NCBI GenBank assembly: GCA_050117725.1
Contig: JASFME010000025.1
Coordinates: 1 to 16,092 of the forward strand
DNA length: 16,092 nucleotides
Source of the DNA: JASFJH01 sp050117725
GTDB taxonomy: Bacteria; Pseudomonadota; Gammaproteobacteria; AKS1
Direction of reading: 5' to 3'
Of the stretch, positions 1 to 6,551 are shown one piece after another (the stretch's first letter is position 1; the number at the start of each line of letters is the position of its first letter). Under the pieces are notes generated by a model. That model saw nothing but the letters and a program-made list of their open reading frames with translations, was not told the origin of the DNA and searched no databases. The position numbers were made by a program, and so were the translations under genes.

Positions 1-2354
1 TCGGCATACAGCTCATCAATACGTTGTTGGCAGACAATATAATCGTCGTAATCGGCCAGCACGAAATACGGATCATGGTCTAATAAACTTTTCACCAGCG
101 GCTGGTAACGCTGCACGTCATCGGGCGAGAAAAACCCGGTGTCGAGCATGTCGATTACGCGGCGCAGCGGGAGATTCTGCTCATAGATTTCGCGTGGCCG
201 GTAACGATCGCGCCGGTTCGCAACTTCTTCAGTGCGCAAACCAAAATAAAAAATATTCTCTTCCCCGACCGCCTCGCCGATCTCGATGTTGGCGCCATCA
301 CGTGTGCCAATAGTCAGGGCACCATTGAGCGCAAGCTTCATGTTGCCGGTGCCGGAGGCCTCGGTGCCGGCAGTCGATATCTGTTCGGAAAGATCGGCGG
401 CCGGGATGATGTCGCAGGCGGTGGAAACATCGTAGTTGGGGATAAACACGACCCGCAGGTAGCCATTGACATGTGGGTCGTTGTTGACGATATCCGCCAC
501 ATCATTAATCAACTTGATAATGAGTTTCGCTGCGTGGTAACCCGGTGCGGCCTTGCCGCTGAAGATTACGGTGCGCGGCAACAGGGTTTCGCCATCACGA
601 ATACGGTTATAGCGCGTGATAACGTGCAGAACATTGAGCAACTGGCGCTTGTATTCATGAATGCGCTTGACCTGCACATCAAACAACGTCTCAGGATCGA
701 CCTCCTGATTCAGGTGTGATTTGATTAACCCTGCCAGTCTCTTCTTGTTGGCCTGTTTTATCTTGCGGAATGCCTTTAACAGTTTCGCGTCATTTACATG
801 CTTTTCAAGCTGCTTGAGCCGCTCCAGTTCGGTCAACCAGCTGCCCTGGATATATTTTGACAAAAGCTTTGCCAGTTCCGGATTACACTGGTTTAACCAT
901 CGCCGCGGCGTCACACCATTGGTGATATTGATGAACTTGCCGGGATATAACTCATCAAAATCGGCAAAGATCGTATCGCGCATGATCGCGGTATGAAGTT
1001 CGGATACACCATTCACCTTGTGACTGCCTACCACGGCAAGATGTGCCATGCGAATACGTCTGCCACCGCGCTCATCAATGATCGACATCCGCCGCAGACG
1101 ATCTACATCACCCGGCCAGCGATGCATGACTTCGTCGAGAAAGCGGCGGTTGATCTCGTAGACTATCTGCAAATGCCGCGGCAAAGCTTCCTCAAAGGTG
1201 CTGACCGCCCAGGTTTCAAGCGCTTCCGGCAACAGGGTGTGGTTGGTATAGGAGAATACCCTGCATGTAATCTGCCAGGCCTGCTCCCAGGTCATGAGAT
1301 GATGGTCGAGCAGGATGCGCATGAGTTCGGCGATCGCGATGGCCGGGTGTGTATCATTCAGCTGGATCGCGACCTTGTCTGCCAGGGTGTCGAAATCATC
1401 ATGATGTTTCAGATGGCGACGCAGAATGTCCTGCAGTGATGCGCTGACAAAAAAGTATTGTTGTTTCAGGCGCAGCGCCTGCCCCATCTGGGTCGTGTCA
1501 TCCGGGTACAGCACGCGTGACAGGTTTTCCGATTCATTCTTGGCTGCTACTGCTTCAATATAGTTACCCTCATTGAAGTAGTTCAGGTTGAACTCACGCG
1601 TCGACTTGGCCGACCACAGGCGCATATTATTGACCGTGTTGCAGGCATAACCCGGCACCGGCGTGTCATAGGCCATGGCCATTACCTCCTCGGTGTCGAC
1701 CCAGTGGTAATGCATGCAACCTGTTTCATCACAAAATTCCACGACGCGGCCACCAAACTTGACCGGGAACAGCACCTCGGCACGCGGAAACTCCCACGGA
1801 TTGCCATAACGCAACCAGTTTTCCGGATGCTCGACCTGCCAGCCTCGCTCGATTGTCTGCTGGAACATGCCGTACTCGTAGCGGATACCGTAGCCATAAC
1901 CGGGCAGGCGCATAGTCGCCATCGAATCAAGAAAACACGCGGCCAGCCTTCCCAGCCCGCCGTTACCCAGCCCGGCGTCAGGTTCCAGTTCGCGGATGTC
2001 CTCGAGCTTGATACCCATTTCATACAGGGCCTGTTCGCATTCGTCGCGCAAACCGAGATTGAGCATGCTGTTGGTCAGTGCCCGTCCCATGAGAAATTCG
2101 AGCGACAGGTAATAGACACGCTTGGCATCCTTGCGATAGTAACTGCGCATGGTTTCCATCCAGCGTTCACTGAGCCGGTCACGCACCGTGTAACAGGTCA
2201 CGTTCAGCCAGTCGCGTGGCGTGGCCATGAACAGGTCCTTGCACGCCGAGTAGGTGAGGCGATTACCGAGCGAGCGCTTCAGTGACGCCGCATCAGTGCC
2301 GAGATAATCAAAACGAATACTCGCGCGTGGCACTTTTGGCGCTTTGTCAGTCAT
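1..2354 (-). CDS. glgP: Glycogen/starch/alpha-glucan phosphorylase, 3' end cut by window edge
   Basis: Cytosolic PLP-dependent enzyme that releases glucose-1-phosphate from the non-reducing ends of glycogen or other alpha-1,4-glucans. The minus strand reads open from an ATG at 2354 to base 1, giving 784 codons without a stop. Full-length family members have about 800-840 residues, so only a short C-terminal piece is missing. The family signature EASGTGNMKLALNG is present, and its lysine, residue 673, is the expected Schiff-base lysine for PLP. Other typical blocks are EPDAGLGNGGLGRLAACF near the N-terminus, QLNDTHP, and VKRIHEYKRQLLN. The start is supported by GGAG five bases upstream and by an N-terminus of normal length. 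It stands divergent from the DUF3135 gene, and no other glycogen gene is visible in the window. MalP-like maltodextrin phosphorylase is possible; sequence alone does not decide substrate size. Confidence 0.96.
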   Translation of the reverse strand, partial: MTDKAPKVPRASIRFDYLGTDAASLKRSLGNRLTYSACKDLFMATPRDWLNVTCYTVRDRLSERWMETMRSYYRKDAKRVYYLSLEFLMGRALTNSMLNLGLRDECEQALYEMGIKLEDIRELEPDAGLGNGGLGRLAACFLDSMATMRLPGYGYGIRYEYGMFQQTIERGWQVEHPENWLRYGNPWEFPRAEVLFPVKFGGRVVEFCDETGCMHYHWVDTEEVMAMAYDTPVPGYACNTVNNMRLWSAKSTREFNLNYFNEGNYIEAVAAKNESENLSRVLYPDDTTQMGQALRLKQQYFFVSASLQDILRRHLKHHDDFDTLADKVAIQLNDTHPAIAIAELMRILLDHHLMTWEQAWQITCRVFSYTNHTLLPEALETWAVSTFEEALPRHLQIVYEINRRFLDEVMHRWPGDVDRLRRMSIIDERGGRRIRMAHLAVVGSHKVNGVSELHTAIMRDTIFADFDELYPGKFINITNGVTPRRWLNQCNPELAKLLSKYIQGSWLTELERLKQLEKHVNDAKLLKAFRKIKQANKKRLAGLIKSHLNQEVDPETLFDVQVKRIHEYKRQLLNVLHVITRYNRIRDGETLLPRTVIFSGKAAPGYHAAKLIIKLINDVADIVNNDPHVNGYLRVVFIPNYDVSTACDIIPAADLSEQISTAGTEASGTGNMKLALNGALTIGTRDGANIEIGEAVGEENIFYFGLRTEEVANRRDRYRPREIYEQNLPLRRVIDMLDTGFFSPDDVQRYQPLVKSLLDHDPYFVLADYDDYIVCQQRIDELYA

Positions 2355-2397
2355 CCTTTCTCCGCTACGGGCAACCCGGGAACAGGTCTTCAAAATC

Positions 2398-2403
2398 ATA
2401 ATA
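2398..2403 (-). promoter_or_regulatory. Possible -10 element for glgP
   Basis: On the minus strand the hexamer TATTAT lies about 45 bases before the glgP start. I see no good -35 hexamer at the right distance, so this is only a weak sigma70 candidate. Confidence 0.25.
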
Positions 2404-2482
2404 CACCCAAGCCCGGAACGGGATGCAGCCGACCGCCCGGCCCCGGTGCTTGATGCCCTTACCCTACACAAAGTAGGTGGTT

Positions 2483-2511
2483 TTGACATCCGCAGATAAT
2501 AGGCCGAAGAT
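2483..2511 (+). promoter_or_regulatory. Possible sigma70 promoter for the DUF3135 gene
   Basis: A perfect TTGACA (2483-2488) is followed after 17 bases by GAAGAT (2506-2511), a poor -10. A better -10 look-alike, GATAAT at 2495-2500, sits only 6 bases after TTGACA and cannot pair with it. The DUF3135 start is about 40 bases downstream. Confidence 0.35.
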
Positions 2512-2550
2512 CACCTGTCTGTCGCGCCGATGAACGGAGGAACTGTTCAA

Positions 2551-2904
2551 ATGAGCGTATTCACAGACATGAATTTCGAGCAGTGGGCAAGCCTGGCGCA
2601 TGATGATCCGCAGGCCTTTGAAGCATTGCGCAGCCGCACCATCGATGACTTTTTCAGCCACATTCCCCCCGGCCAGCATGAACAGCGTTTGCGTTGCCTG
2701 CAGTGGCGCATCGACCAGATCCGGGATCGCAGCAGTAACCCGATGTCGGCCTGCCTGCACCTGTACGCGATGATGTGGAACAGTGTCGTCAGCCGGGACG
2801 GTATGCTGGATGCCCTGCAGGGCGCAGGGTCCCGCGGCCCGTCAGACCTGCCGAAGGCCAGGATCCTCGATTTTCCCGGACCGCGCCACCACAGTAACGC
2901 CTGA
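2551..2904 (+). CDS. DUF3135 family protein, function unknown
   Basis: Small soluble protein of 117 residues that resembles the DUF3135 family of gammaproteobacteria; no biochemical role is known to me. The family-like part is about residues 3-90, a helical stretch beginning FTDMNFEQWASLAHDDPQAF and containing a QWRIDQ block. The last 25 or so residues are proline- and glycine-rich and look unstructured. The ATG at 2551 is preferred because GGAGG lies 11 bases before it (2536-2540). The in-frame ATG at 2530 has no such site and would add seven residues. There is no signal peptide or membrane segment. It is divergent from glgP and runs toward rpmE, which has its own promoter just after this gene's stop. 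The family call rests on memory of the motif. Confidence 0.8.
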   Translation: MSVFTDMNFEQWASLAHDDPQAFEALRSRTIDDFFSHIPPGQHEQRLRCLQWRIDQIRDRSSNPMSACLHLYAMMWNSVVSRDGMLDALQGAGSRGPSDLPKARILDFPGPRHHSNA

Positions 2905-2920
2905 ACGGCGGATATCGGAC

Positions 2921-2949
2921 TTGCCGAAAGGAGCGGATTTCCGTATCAT
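2921..2949 (+). promoter_or_regulatory. Sigma70-type promoter of rpmE
   Basis: TTGCCG (2921-2926), a 17-base spacer and TATCAT (2944-2949) form a well-spaced sigma70 promoter. It starts 17 bases after the DUF3135 stop. Transcription would begin near 2956 and give a leader of about 70 bases before rpmE. In E. coli the rpmE leader takes part in feedback by L31; here the leader holds only short inverted repeats (GCAG at 2977 with CTGC at 2986). Confidence 0.55.
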
Positions 2950-3028
2950 TCCGCGCCCTTGAGGTTCTCGACGGCCGCAGACAGTCTGCCCCCGCCGGGA
3001 CAATGGATTTTGACCGAGGTAATGACCC

Positions 3029-3241
3029 ATGAAGCCGGACACTCATCCGAACTACGACGCCGTGAAAGTCGTCTGCAGCTGCGGTAATGCGTTTGAAACC
3101 CGCTCGACGATCGGCAAACCGGAACTGCACGTCGAAGTATGCTCGCAGTGCCACCCGTTCTACACCGGCAAGCAGAAGCTGCTGGATACGGCCGGCCGCG
3201 TCGACAAGTTCAAGCAGAAATACACGCGCCGCGGCAAATAA
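3029..3241 (+). CDS. rpmE: 50S ribosomal protein L31, zinc-binding type
   Basis: Protein of the large ribosomal subunit at the central protuberance, where it helps bridge the two subunits. The 70-residue length is normal. It keeps all four zinc ligands of the C+ form: C16 and C18 (CSCG) and C38 and C41 (CSQCHPFYTG). It is therefore the zinc-containing paralogue and not the zinc-free form (ykgM/rpmE2) induced under zinc starvation. GAGG at 3016-3019, nine bases before the ATG, supports the start. A strong terminator follows 40 bases after the stop, so with the promoter at 2921 the gene looks like its own transcription unit. In Pseudomonas rpmE also neighbours a nuclease gene and the malic enzyme. 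Confidence 0.98.
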   Translation: MKPDTHPNYDAVKVVCSCGNAFETRSTIGKPELHVEVCSQCHPFYTGKQKLLDTAGRVDKFKQKYTRRGK

Positions 3242-3280
3242 TCGCCGAGGCAGCCATCCGGCACCGTGCCGGCATGGCGC

Positions 3281-3313
3281 AAAAAAAGGCGTCCCCTGCG
3301 GGACGCCTTTTTT
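3281..3313. terminator. Bidirectional rho-independent terminator between rpmE and the convergent gene
   Basis: GGCGTCCC (3288-3295), loop CTGC, GGGACGCC (3300-3307), flanked by seven A on the left and six T on the right. The stem is eight GC-rich pairs, and the A and T tracts can extend it. On the plus strand the T run ends rpmE. On the minus strand the A run becomes a T run and ends the gene at 3385-3939. Confidence 0.93.
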
Positions 3314-3384
3314 CATTACGCCTCTGCTTGCTACCTGACGGAGGCTTCTCCCACTGGCCATCCCCCGCAAACGTTACCGGTAGC

Positions 3385-3939
3385 CTAGATATCCCGGCAC
3401 GGACTTGTGCTCCGTCCCAACGCTGGTCCCAACTCTGTGTTCACTACAACATGACGCACAGTCACGCCTGCAAGCGGATCAACATTGCTAGCAGCGCTCC
3501 ACACCACATGTACCTTTACATGTGAGCCCGAAGAAGACGGGAGCACACCAGCACCTTCGAGCGGTTCACTCTTGTACCAGGCCGTCTGGTACCCTTCGAG
3601 CTGGTTGTCCGAACCCAGATGTCCGTATTGGTCGGCAGGTACCAGTCCTGACCCATTAACGTCCGAATCCCAGACTAGGGTCCCTGCATAATCATAAACA
3701 CGGAAGCGATCGATAGTGATCGTTTCTGCATTTTGATTGGTGAAAATCCATCGAAATTTCTGGTTTTTATCCGAATTGTAAAAACCGACGCAGGCCAGCG
3801 TGCCCGAGGAATGTTGTGGCTTGTCCACCTTCGCGTCAACGCTGTCGGTCGGCAGGAACGTGATCCCCGCCCAGGCCAGCACGGCCACGCCCGCTGTGGC
3901 CAGGATAAAGGTTTTTCCAGTCGCTTTACGTGCTGTCAT
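3385..3939 (-). CDS. Exported or membrane-anchored protein of unknown function
   Basis: I do not recognise this 184-residue protein. The N-terminus has basic residues followed by a hydrophobic stretch at about residues 11-29, so it is either a signal peptide without an obvious cleavage motif or a single membrane anchor with the rest in the periplasm. Residues 45-175 alternate hydrophobic and polar residues as in a beta-sandwich, for example RFRVYDYAGTLVWDSD and HVKVHVVWSA. It has only two cysteines, C50 and C181, near the two ends of the mature part, which could form one disulfide. The start is supported by GAGAGGA about eight bases upstream on the minus strand. It converges on rpmE across a shared terminator and is divergent from the nuclease gene. 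The translation looks like a real protein, but no family name is offered. Confidence 0.8.
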   Translation of the reverse strand: MTARKATGKTFILATAGVAVLAWAGITFLPTDSVDAKVDKPQHSSGTLACVGFYNSDKNQKFRWIFTNQNAETITIDRFRVYDYAGTLVWDSDVNGSGLVPADQYGHLGSDNQLEGYQTAWYKSEPLEGAGVLPSSSGSHVKVHVVWSAASNVDPLAGVTVRHVVVNTELGPALGRSTSPCRDI

Positions 3940-3962
3940 GATTGTTTTCCTCTCTTCCGTGT

Positions 3963-3984
3963 GGATAGGAAAAATAATCTATCC
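3963..3984. repeat. Short inverted repeat upstream of the unknown exported protein gene
   Basis: GGATAG (3963-3968) and CTATCC (3979-3984) are exact inverted copies separated by ten AT-rich bases. They lie 24-45 bases before the minus-strand start at 3939, where a promoter or operator would be expected. Six-base arms can arise by chance. Confidence 0.3.
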
Positions 3985-4088
3985 CGCACAGTTCCAGCGA
4001 TCCTTGATCCTCGTCAAAAAACCAACGCTTCATGCCATGCCTGTTCTGCCCCCGATTGTCCATGCTCGTAGCGGCCAATGCCCTCGGC

Positions 4089-4094
4089 TATACT
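4089..4094 (+). promoter_or_regulatory. Possible -10 element for the nuclease gene
   Basis: TATACT in the context CGGCTATACTGCC lies 87 bases before the chosen start of the SNase gene. No convincing -35 lies 16-18 bases upstream, so support is weak. Confidence 0.3.
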
Positions 4095-4181
4095 GCCAGG
4101 AACCGTCTCTCGACCTTGCAACTCAGCCTGGCTAAATCGAGGTTTGCTTCTGCACCGCAGGGTCGCTCTGCATGGAATGCC

Positions 4182-4988
4182 ATGAAAAAACGACTTTCTC
4201 GCATACTTCTCTACCTGGCCTGCGCCGGACTCTGGCTGGCCAGTCCGGCGGCGCTGGCCGCGTGCAGTGCCGATCACATCGACCGCCACGCCACGGTCAG
4301 TTACGTTGCCGATGGCGATACGGTCAGGCTCGACAGCGGCGAATGGCTTCGGCTGATTGGCATCAATACGCCGGAACGCGGCCGCGACGGCCGTGCCGAT
4401 GAGCCCCTGGCCCGGCGCGCCCGCACAGTCCTGCAACAGGCCCTGGCCGGGCAGGACATGCAGATCGCGCTGCGGCTGGGCAGCGACCGGCATGACCGGC
4501 ATGGCCGCCTGCTTGGCCACGCCTTTCTGCCCGATGGCCGCCATCTCGGCGAATCCCTGCTCGAACAGGGCCTGGGTTTTCATATCAGCATACCGGACAA
4601 CCTGTGGGCGGCTGACTGCCTGCGACGGGCCGAACAACGCGCCCGGCAGGCCGGGCGTGGCGTCTGGTCAATGCCGTGGTTTGCACCACGCGCCAGCCAG
4701 AGTGTCGGCCCGCGGCAAACCGGTTTCATGCGTATTCGCGGCAAGGTCGTGCGCATCGGCCACAGCCGCAAGGCCACCTGGATAAACCTGGAAGGGCGGG
4801 TCGCGCTGCGCCTTGCCAACCGTGACCTGCCACGCTTCAGCGGTGTCGATCTGGAAAAGCTGCCGGGCAAAACACTCACCGTGCGCGGCTGGTTCTACCC
4901 GCGCAAGGGCGAATTGCGCGCCGCCCTGCGTCACCCGCTGATGATAGAAAGCGGCATACCGGAAAGGCTCGACGCCGACCAGAAATAA
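4182..4988 (+). CDS. Secreted SNase-family (thermonuclease-like) nuclease
   Basis: Calcium-dependent phosphodiesterase fold related to staphylococcal nuclease, expected in the periplasm or on the outer membrane. The ATG at 4182 gives 268 residues and a clean signal peptide (MKKRLSRILLYLACAGLWLA...). In-frame codons back to 4032 would put about 50 residues ahead of it and are rejected. The signal ends in LAAC (residues 25-28), which fits a lipobox with C28 or signal peptidase I cleavage. Active-site residues by analogy with SNase: D46 in DGDTVRL (D21), R57 in RLIGINTPE (R35), N62 (D40), T63 (T41), E65 (E43) and R109 (R87). Only the D40 position is changed, to Asn. Residues from about 180 to 268 form a second, OB-like segment (MRIRGKVVRIG... 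LTVRGWFYPRKGELR). Substrate and role are unproven. Pseudomonas has a nuclease gene of this type at the same place beside rpmE. Confidence 0.88.
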   Translation: MKKRLSRILLYLACAGLWLASPAALAACSADHIDRHATVSYVADGDTVRLDSGEWLRLIGINTPERGRDGRADEPLARRARTVLQQALAGQDMQIALRLGSDRHDRHGRLLGHAFLPDGRHLGESLLEQGLGFHISIPDNLWAADCLRRAEQRARQAGRGVWSMPWFAPRASQSVGPRQTGFMRIRGKVVRIGHSRKATWINLEGRVALRLANRDLPRFSGVDLEKLPGKTLTVRGWFYPRKGELRAALRHPLMIESGIPERLDADQK

Positions 4989-5023
4989 TCCGACGAGGAA
5001 CTGCTCCCCGGCCAAACCTGTCC

Positions 5024-5029
5024 TAGAAT
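5024..5029 (+). promoter_or_regulatory. Possible -10 element directly before the M48 protease gene
   Basis: TAGAAT sits immediately before the ATG at 5030. If active, transcription would start near 5036, the second in-frame ATG, giving a leaderless message. No strong -35 is seen (CTGCTC at 5001-5006 is poor). Confidence 0.3.
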
Positions 5030-6496
5030 ATGGTTATGAATCGATTGCTCAAACAACTGCTTGGTGTTGCCCTGTTGGCCGGTGTAGTGGCCGGCTGCGC
5101 GGTCAACCCGGTCACCGGTGAAAGCGATTTCGTGCTCATGTCCGAGGACGAGGAGATCGCGATTGGCCGCGAGAACCATCCGAAGATCCTCGAAAAATAT
5201 GGCCGTTACGAAGACCCTGAATTGCAGGCCTACGTCCAGCAGCTTTGTGAACGCCTTGGTGCGAACAGTCATCGCGCCAACCTGTTCTACCGCTGCACCG
5301 TGCTCGACTCGGACGAAGTCAACGCCTTCGCCCTGCCCGGTGGTTATATCTACATCACGCGCGGTCTGCTCGCCTACCTGAACTCCGAGGCCGAACTGGC
5401 CGCCGTGCTGGGTCACGAAATCGGCCACGTCACCGCGCGCCACGCAGTACGCCAACAAAGTGCCGCCGCCGCGACCGGCATCCTTGCCAGCGTGATCGCT
5501 GCCGGCACCGGTGTACAGGGCAGTGGTGACCTGCTCAACGTGATCGGTACAGCCATCGTGCGCGGCTACGGCCGCGAACATGAACTCGAATCCGATCGCC
5601 TCGGCGCCGAATACCTGGCCCGCACCGGCTATGACCCGGATGCCATGCTCGACGTGATCGGCGTGCTGAAAACCCAGGAGGAGTTCGAAAAACAACGCGC
5701 CAAAGAAGAAGACCGCGAGCCGCATATCTACCACGGCGTATTCGCCACGCATCCCGACAATGACACGCGCCTGCAACAGGTTGTGGCCAGTGCCCGGCAG
5801 CTGCGGCAACCGAACGGCAGCCAGCGCCACCGTGCTGAATTCCTCGACCAGCTGCACGGCGTCGTGTTCGGTGACAGCGCCAAACAGGGGGTACGCCGGG
5901 GCAATGCCTTCTACCACGAGGAGCTCAACTTCGCACTCGACTTCCCGCAGGACTGGCGGCTCGAAAACTACGCGGATCGGCTCGTGGCCATTGCCCCGGG
6001 CGGTGCCGGCTCCATGCAGGTATCCGTCAGCGATCTGAATCGCCGCTACAGTCCGCGCGACTACCTGGAAAAACGTTTGAAGCTGAAAGGCCTGCAGAAC
6101 GGTGAGGCCATCACACAGCATGACATGCGAGGCTATACCGCGATCGCCGACAGCAAAACACCCTACGGGACGCGACCGACGCGTTTTGTCGTGTTGTTCC
6201 GCAAGGACAAGGCATGGGTGTTCCTCGGCGCAACAAAAAGTGAACAGGATCCTTACAAATACGACCGCGCCATTCTCAACACGGCGCGCAGTTTCCGTGC
6301 CCTCAGCGAACAGGAACGCGAGCTGGCCCGCGCCCAGCGCATCAGGGTGATCACGGCTGATGAAAACACGCGTTACAACGAACTGGCAAAACAGTCACGC
6401 ATACCCAACCATGCCGAGGCACAATTGCGCCTGCTCAACCGTCATTACCCGGAAGGCGAGCCGCTGCCGGGCAGCCGCATCAAGATCGTCGACTGA
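5030..6496 (+). CDS. M48-family zinc metalloprotease lipoprotein with LysM-like C-terminus
   Basis: Predicted envelope metalloprotease of 488 residues, related to the Ste24-like periplasmic proteases BepA/YfgC and LoiP that act on outer-membrane proteins. The N-terminus has a lipoprotein signal with lipobox VAGC (C23), so it should be anchored to a membrane. The zinc site is complete: HEIGH at 129-133 plus E185 and D189 of an ExxxD motif in GREHELESDRLGAEY. ATHPDNDTRL near residue 240 is also typical of the group. Residues 280-430 form a second domain of unknown role. The last 50 residues (RIRVITADENTRYNELAKQS... LPGSRIKIVD) look like a degenerate LysM or peptidoglycan-binding motif in place of the TPR repeats of BepA. 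ATG 5030 and ATG 5036 are both possible starts; neither has a clear ribosome-binding site. It lies between the nuclease and malic enzyme genes on the same strand. Confidence 0.92.
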   Translation: MVMNRLLKQLLGVALLAGVVAGCAVNPVTGESDFVLMSEDEEIAIGRENHPKILEKYGRYEDPELQAYVQQLCERLGANSHRANLFYRCTVLDSDEVNAFALPGGYIYITRGLLAYLNSEAELAAVLGHEIGHVTARHAVRQQSAAAATGILASVIAAGTGVQGSGDLLNVIGTAIVRGYGREHELESDRLGAEYLARTGYDPDAMLDVIGVLKTQEEFEKQRAKEEDREPHIYHGVFATHPDNDTRLQQVVASARQLRQPNGSQRHRAEFLDQLHGVVFGDSAKQGVRRGNAFYHEELNFALDFPQDWRLENYADRLVAIAPGGAGSMQVSVSDLNRRYSPRDYLEKRLKLKGLQNGEAITQHDMRGYTAIADSKTPYGTRPTRFVVLFRKDKAWVFLGATKSEQDPYKYDRAILNTARSFRALSEQERELARAQRIRVITADENTRYNELAKQSRIPNHAEAQLRLLNRHYPEGEPLPGSRIKIVD

Positions 6497-6499
6497 TGT

Positions 6500-6518
6500 G
6501 TGCGGCCGCCGGCCGCAC
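6500..6518. repeat. GC-rich hairpin between the M48 gene and the malic enzyme gene
   Basis: GTGCGGCC (6500-6507) and GGCCGCAC (6511-6518) pair exactly around a GCC loop. The sequence after it, GTGTAAAAT, has no T run, so it is not a standard intrinsic terminator. It ends four bases before a possible -10 for the malic enzyme gene and so covers the -35 zone. It may stabilise the 3' end of the M48 message. Confidence 0.5.
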
Positions 6519-6521
6519 GTG

Positions 6522-6527
6522 TAAAAT
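6522..6527 (+). promoter_or_regulatory. Possible -10 element for the malic enzyme gene
   Basis: TAAAAT lies 25 bases before the ATG at 6552. The -35 zone falls inside the GC-rich hairpin and is not recognisable (TGTGCG), so this would be a weak or activator-dependent promoter, if it is one. Confidence 0.35.
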
Positions 6528-6551
6528 AGCGCCCCGAACCAAGGAGCCTGC

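Noticed and set aside
471..2285. Open frames on the plus strand opposite glgP (82, 91, 148 and 193 residues)
   Set aside because: They are antisense to a continuous phosphorylase frame with all family motifs, have no ribosome-binding sites of note and no family look.
2789..3370. 193-residue minus-strand open frame across the DUF3135 tail and rpmE
   Set aside because: It covers rpmE, its promoter and the terminator; composition is arginine-rich and shadow-like.
4931..6121. 396-residue minus-strand open frame opposite the M48 gene
   Set aside because: Long only because of codon bias on the coding strand. The plus strand encodes a complete zinc protease with a lipobox.
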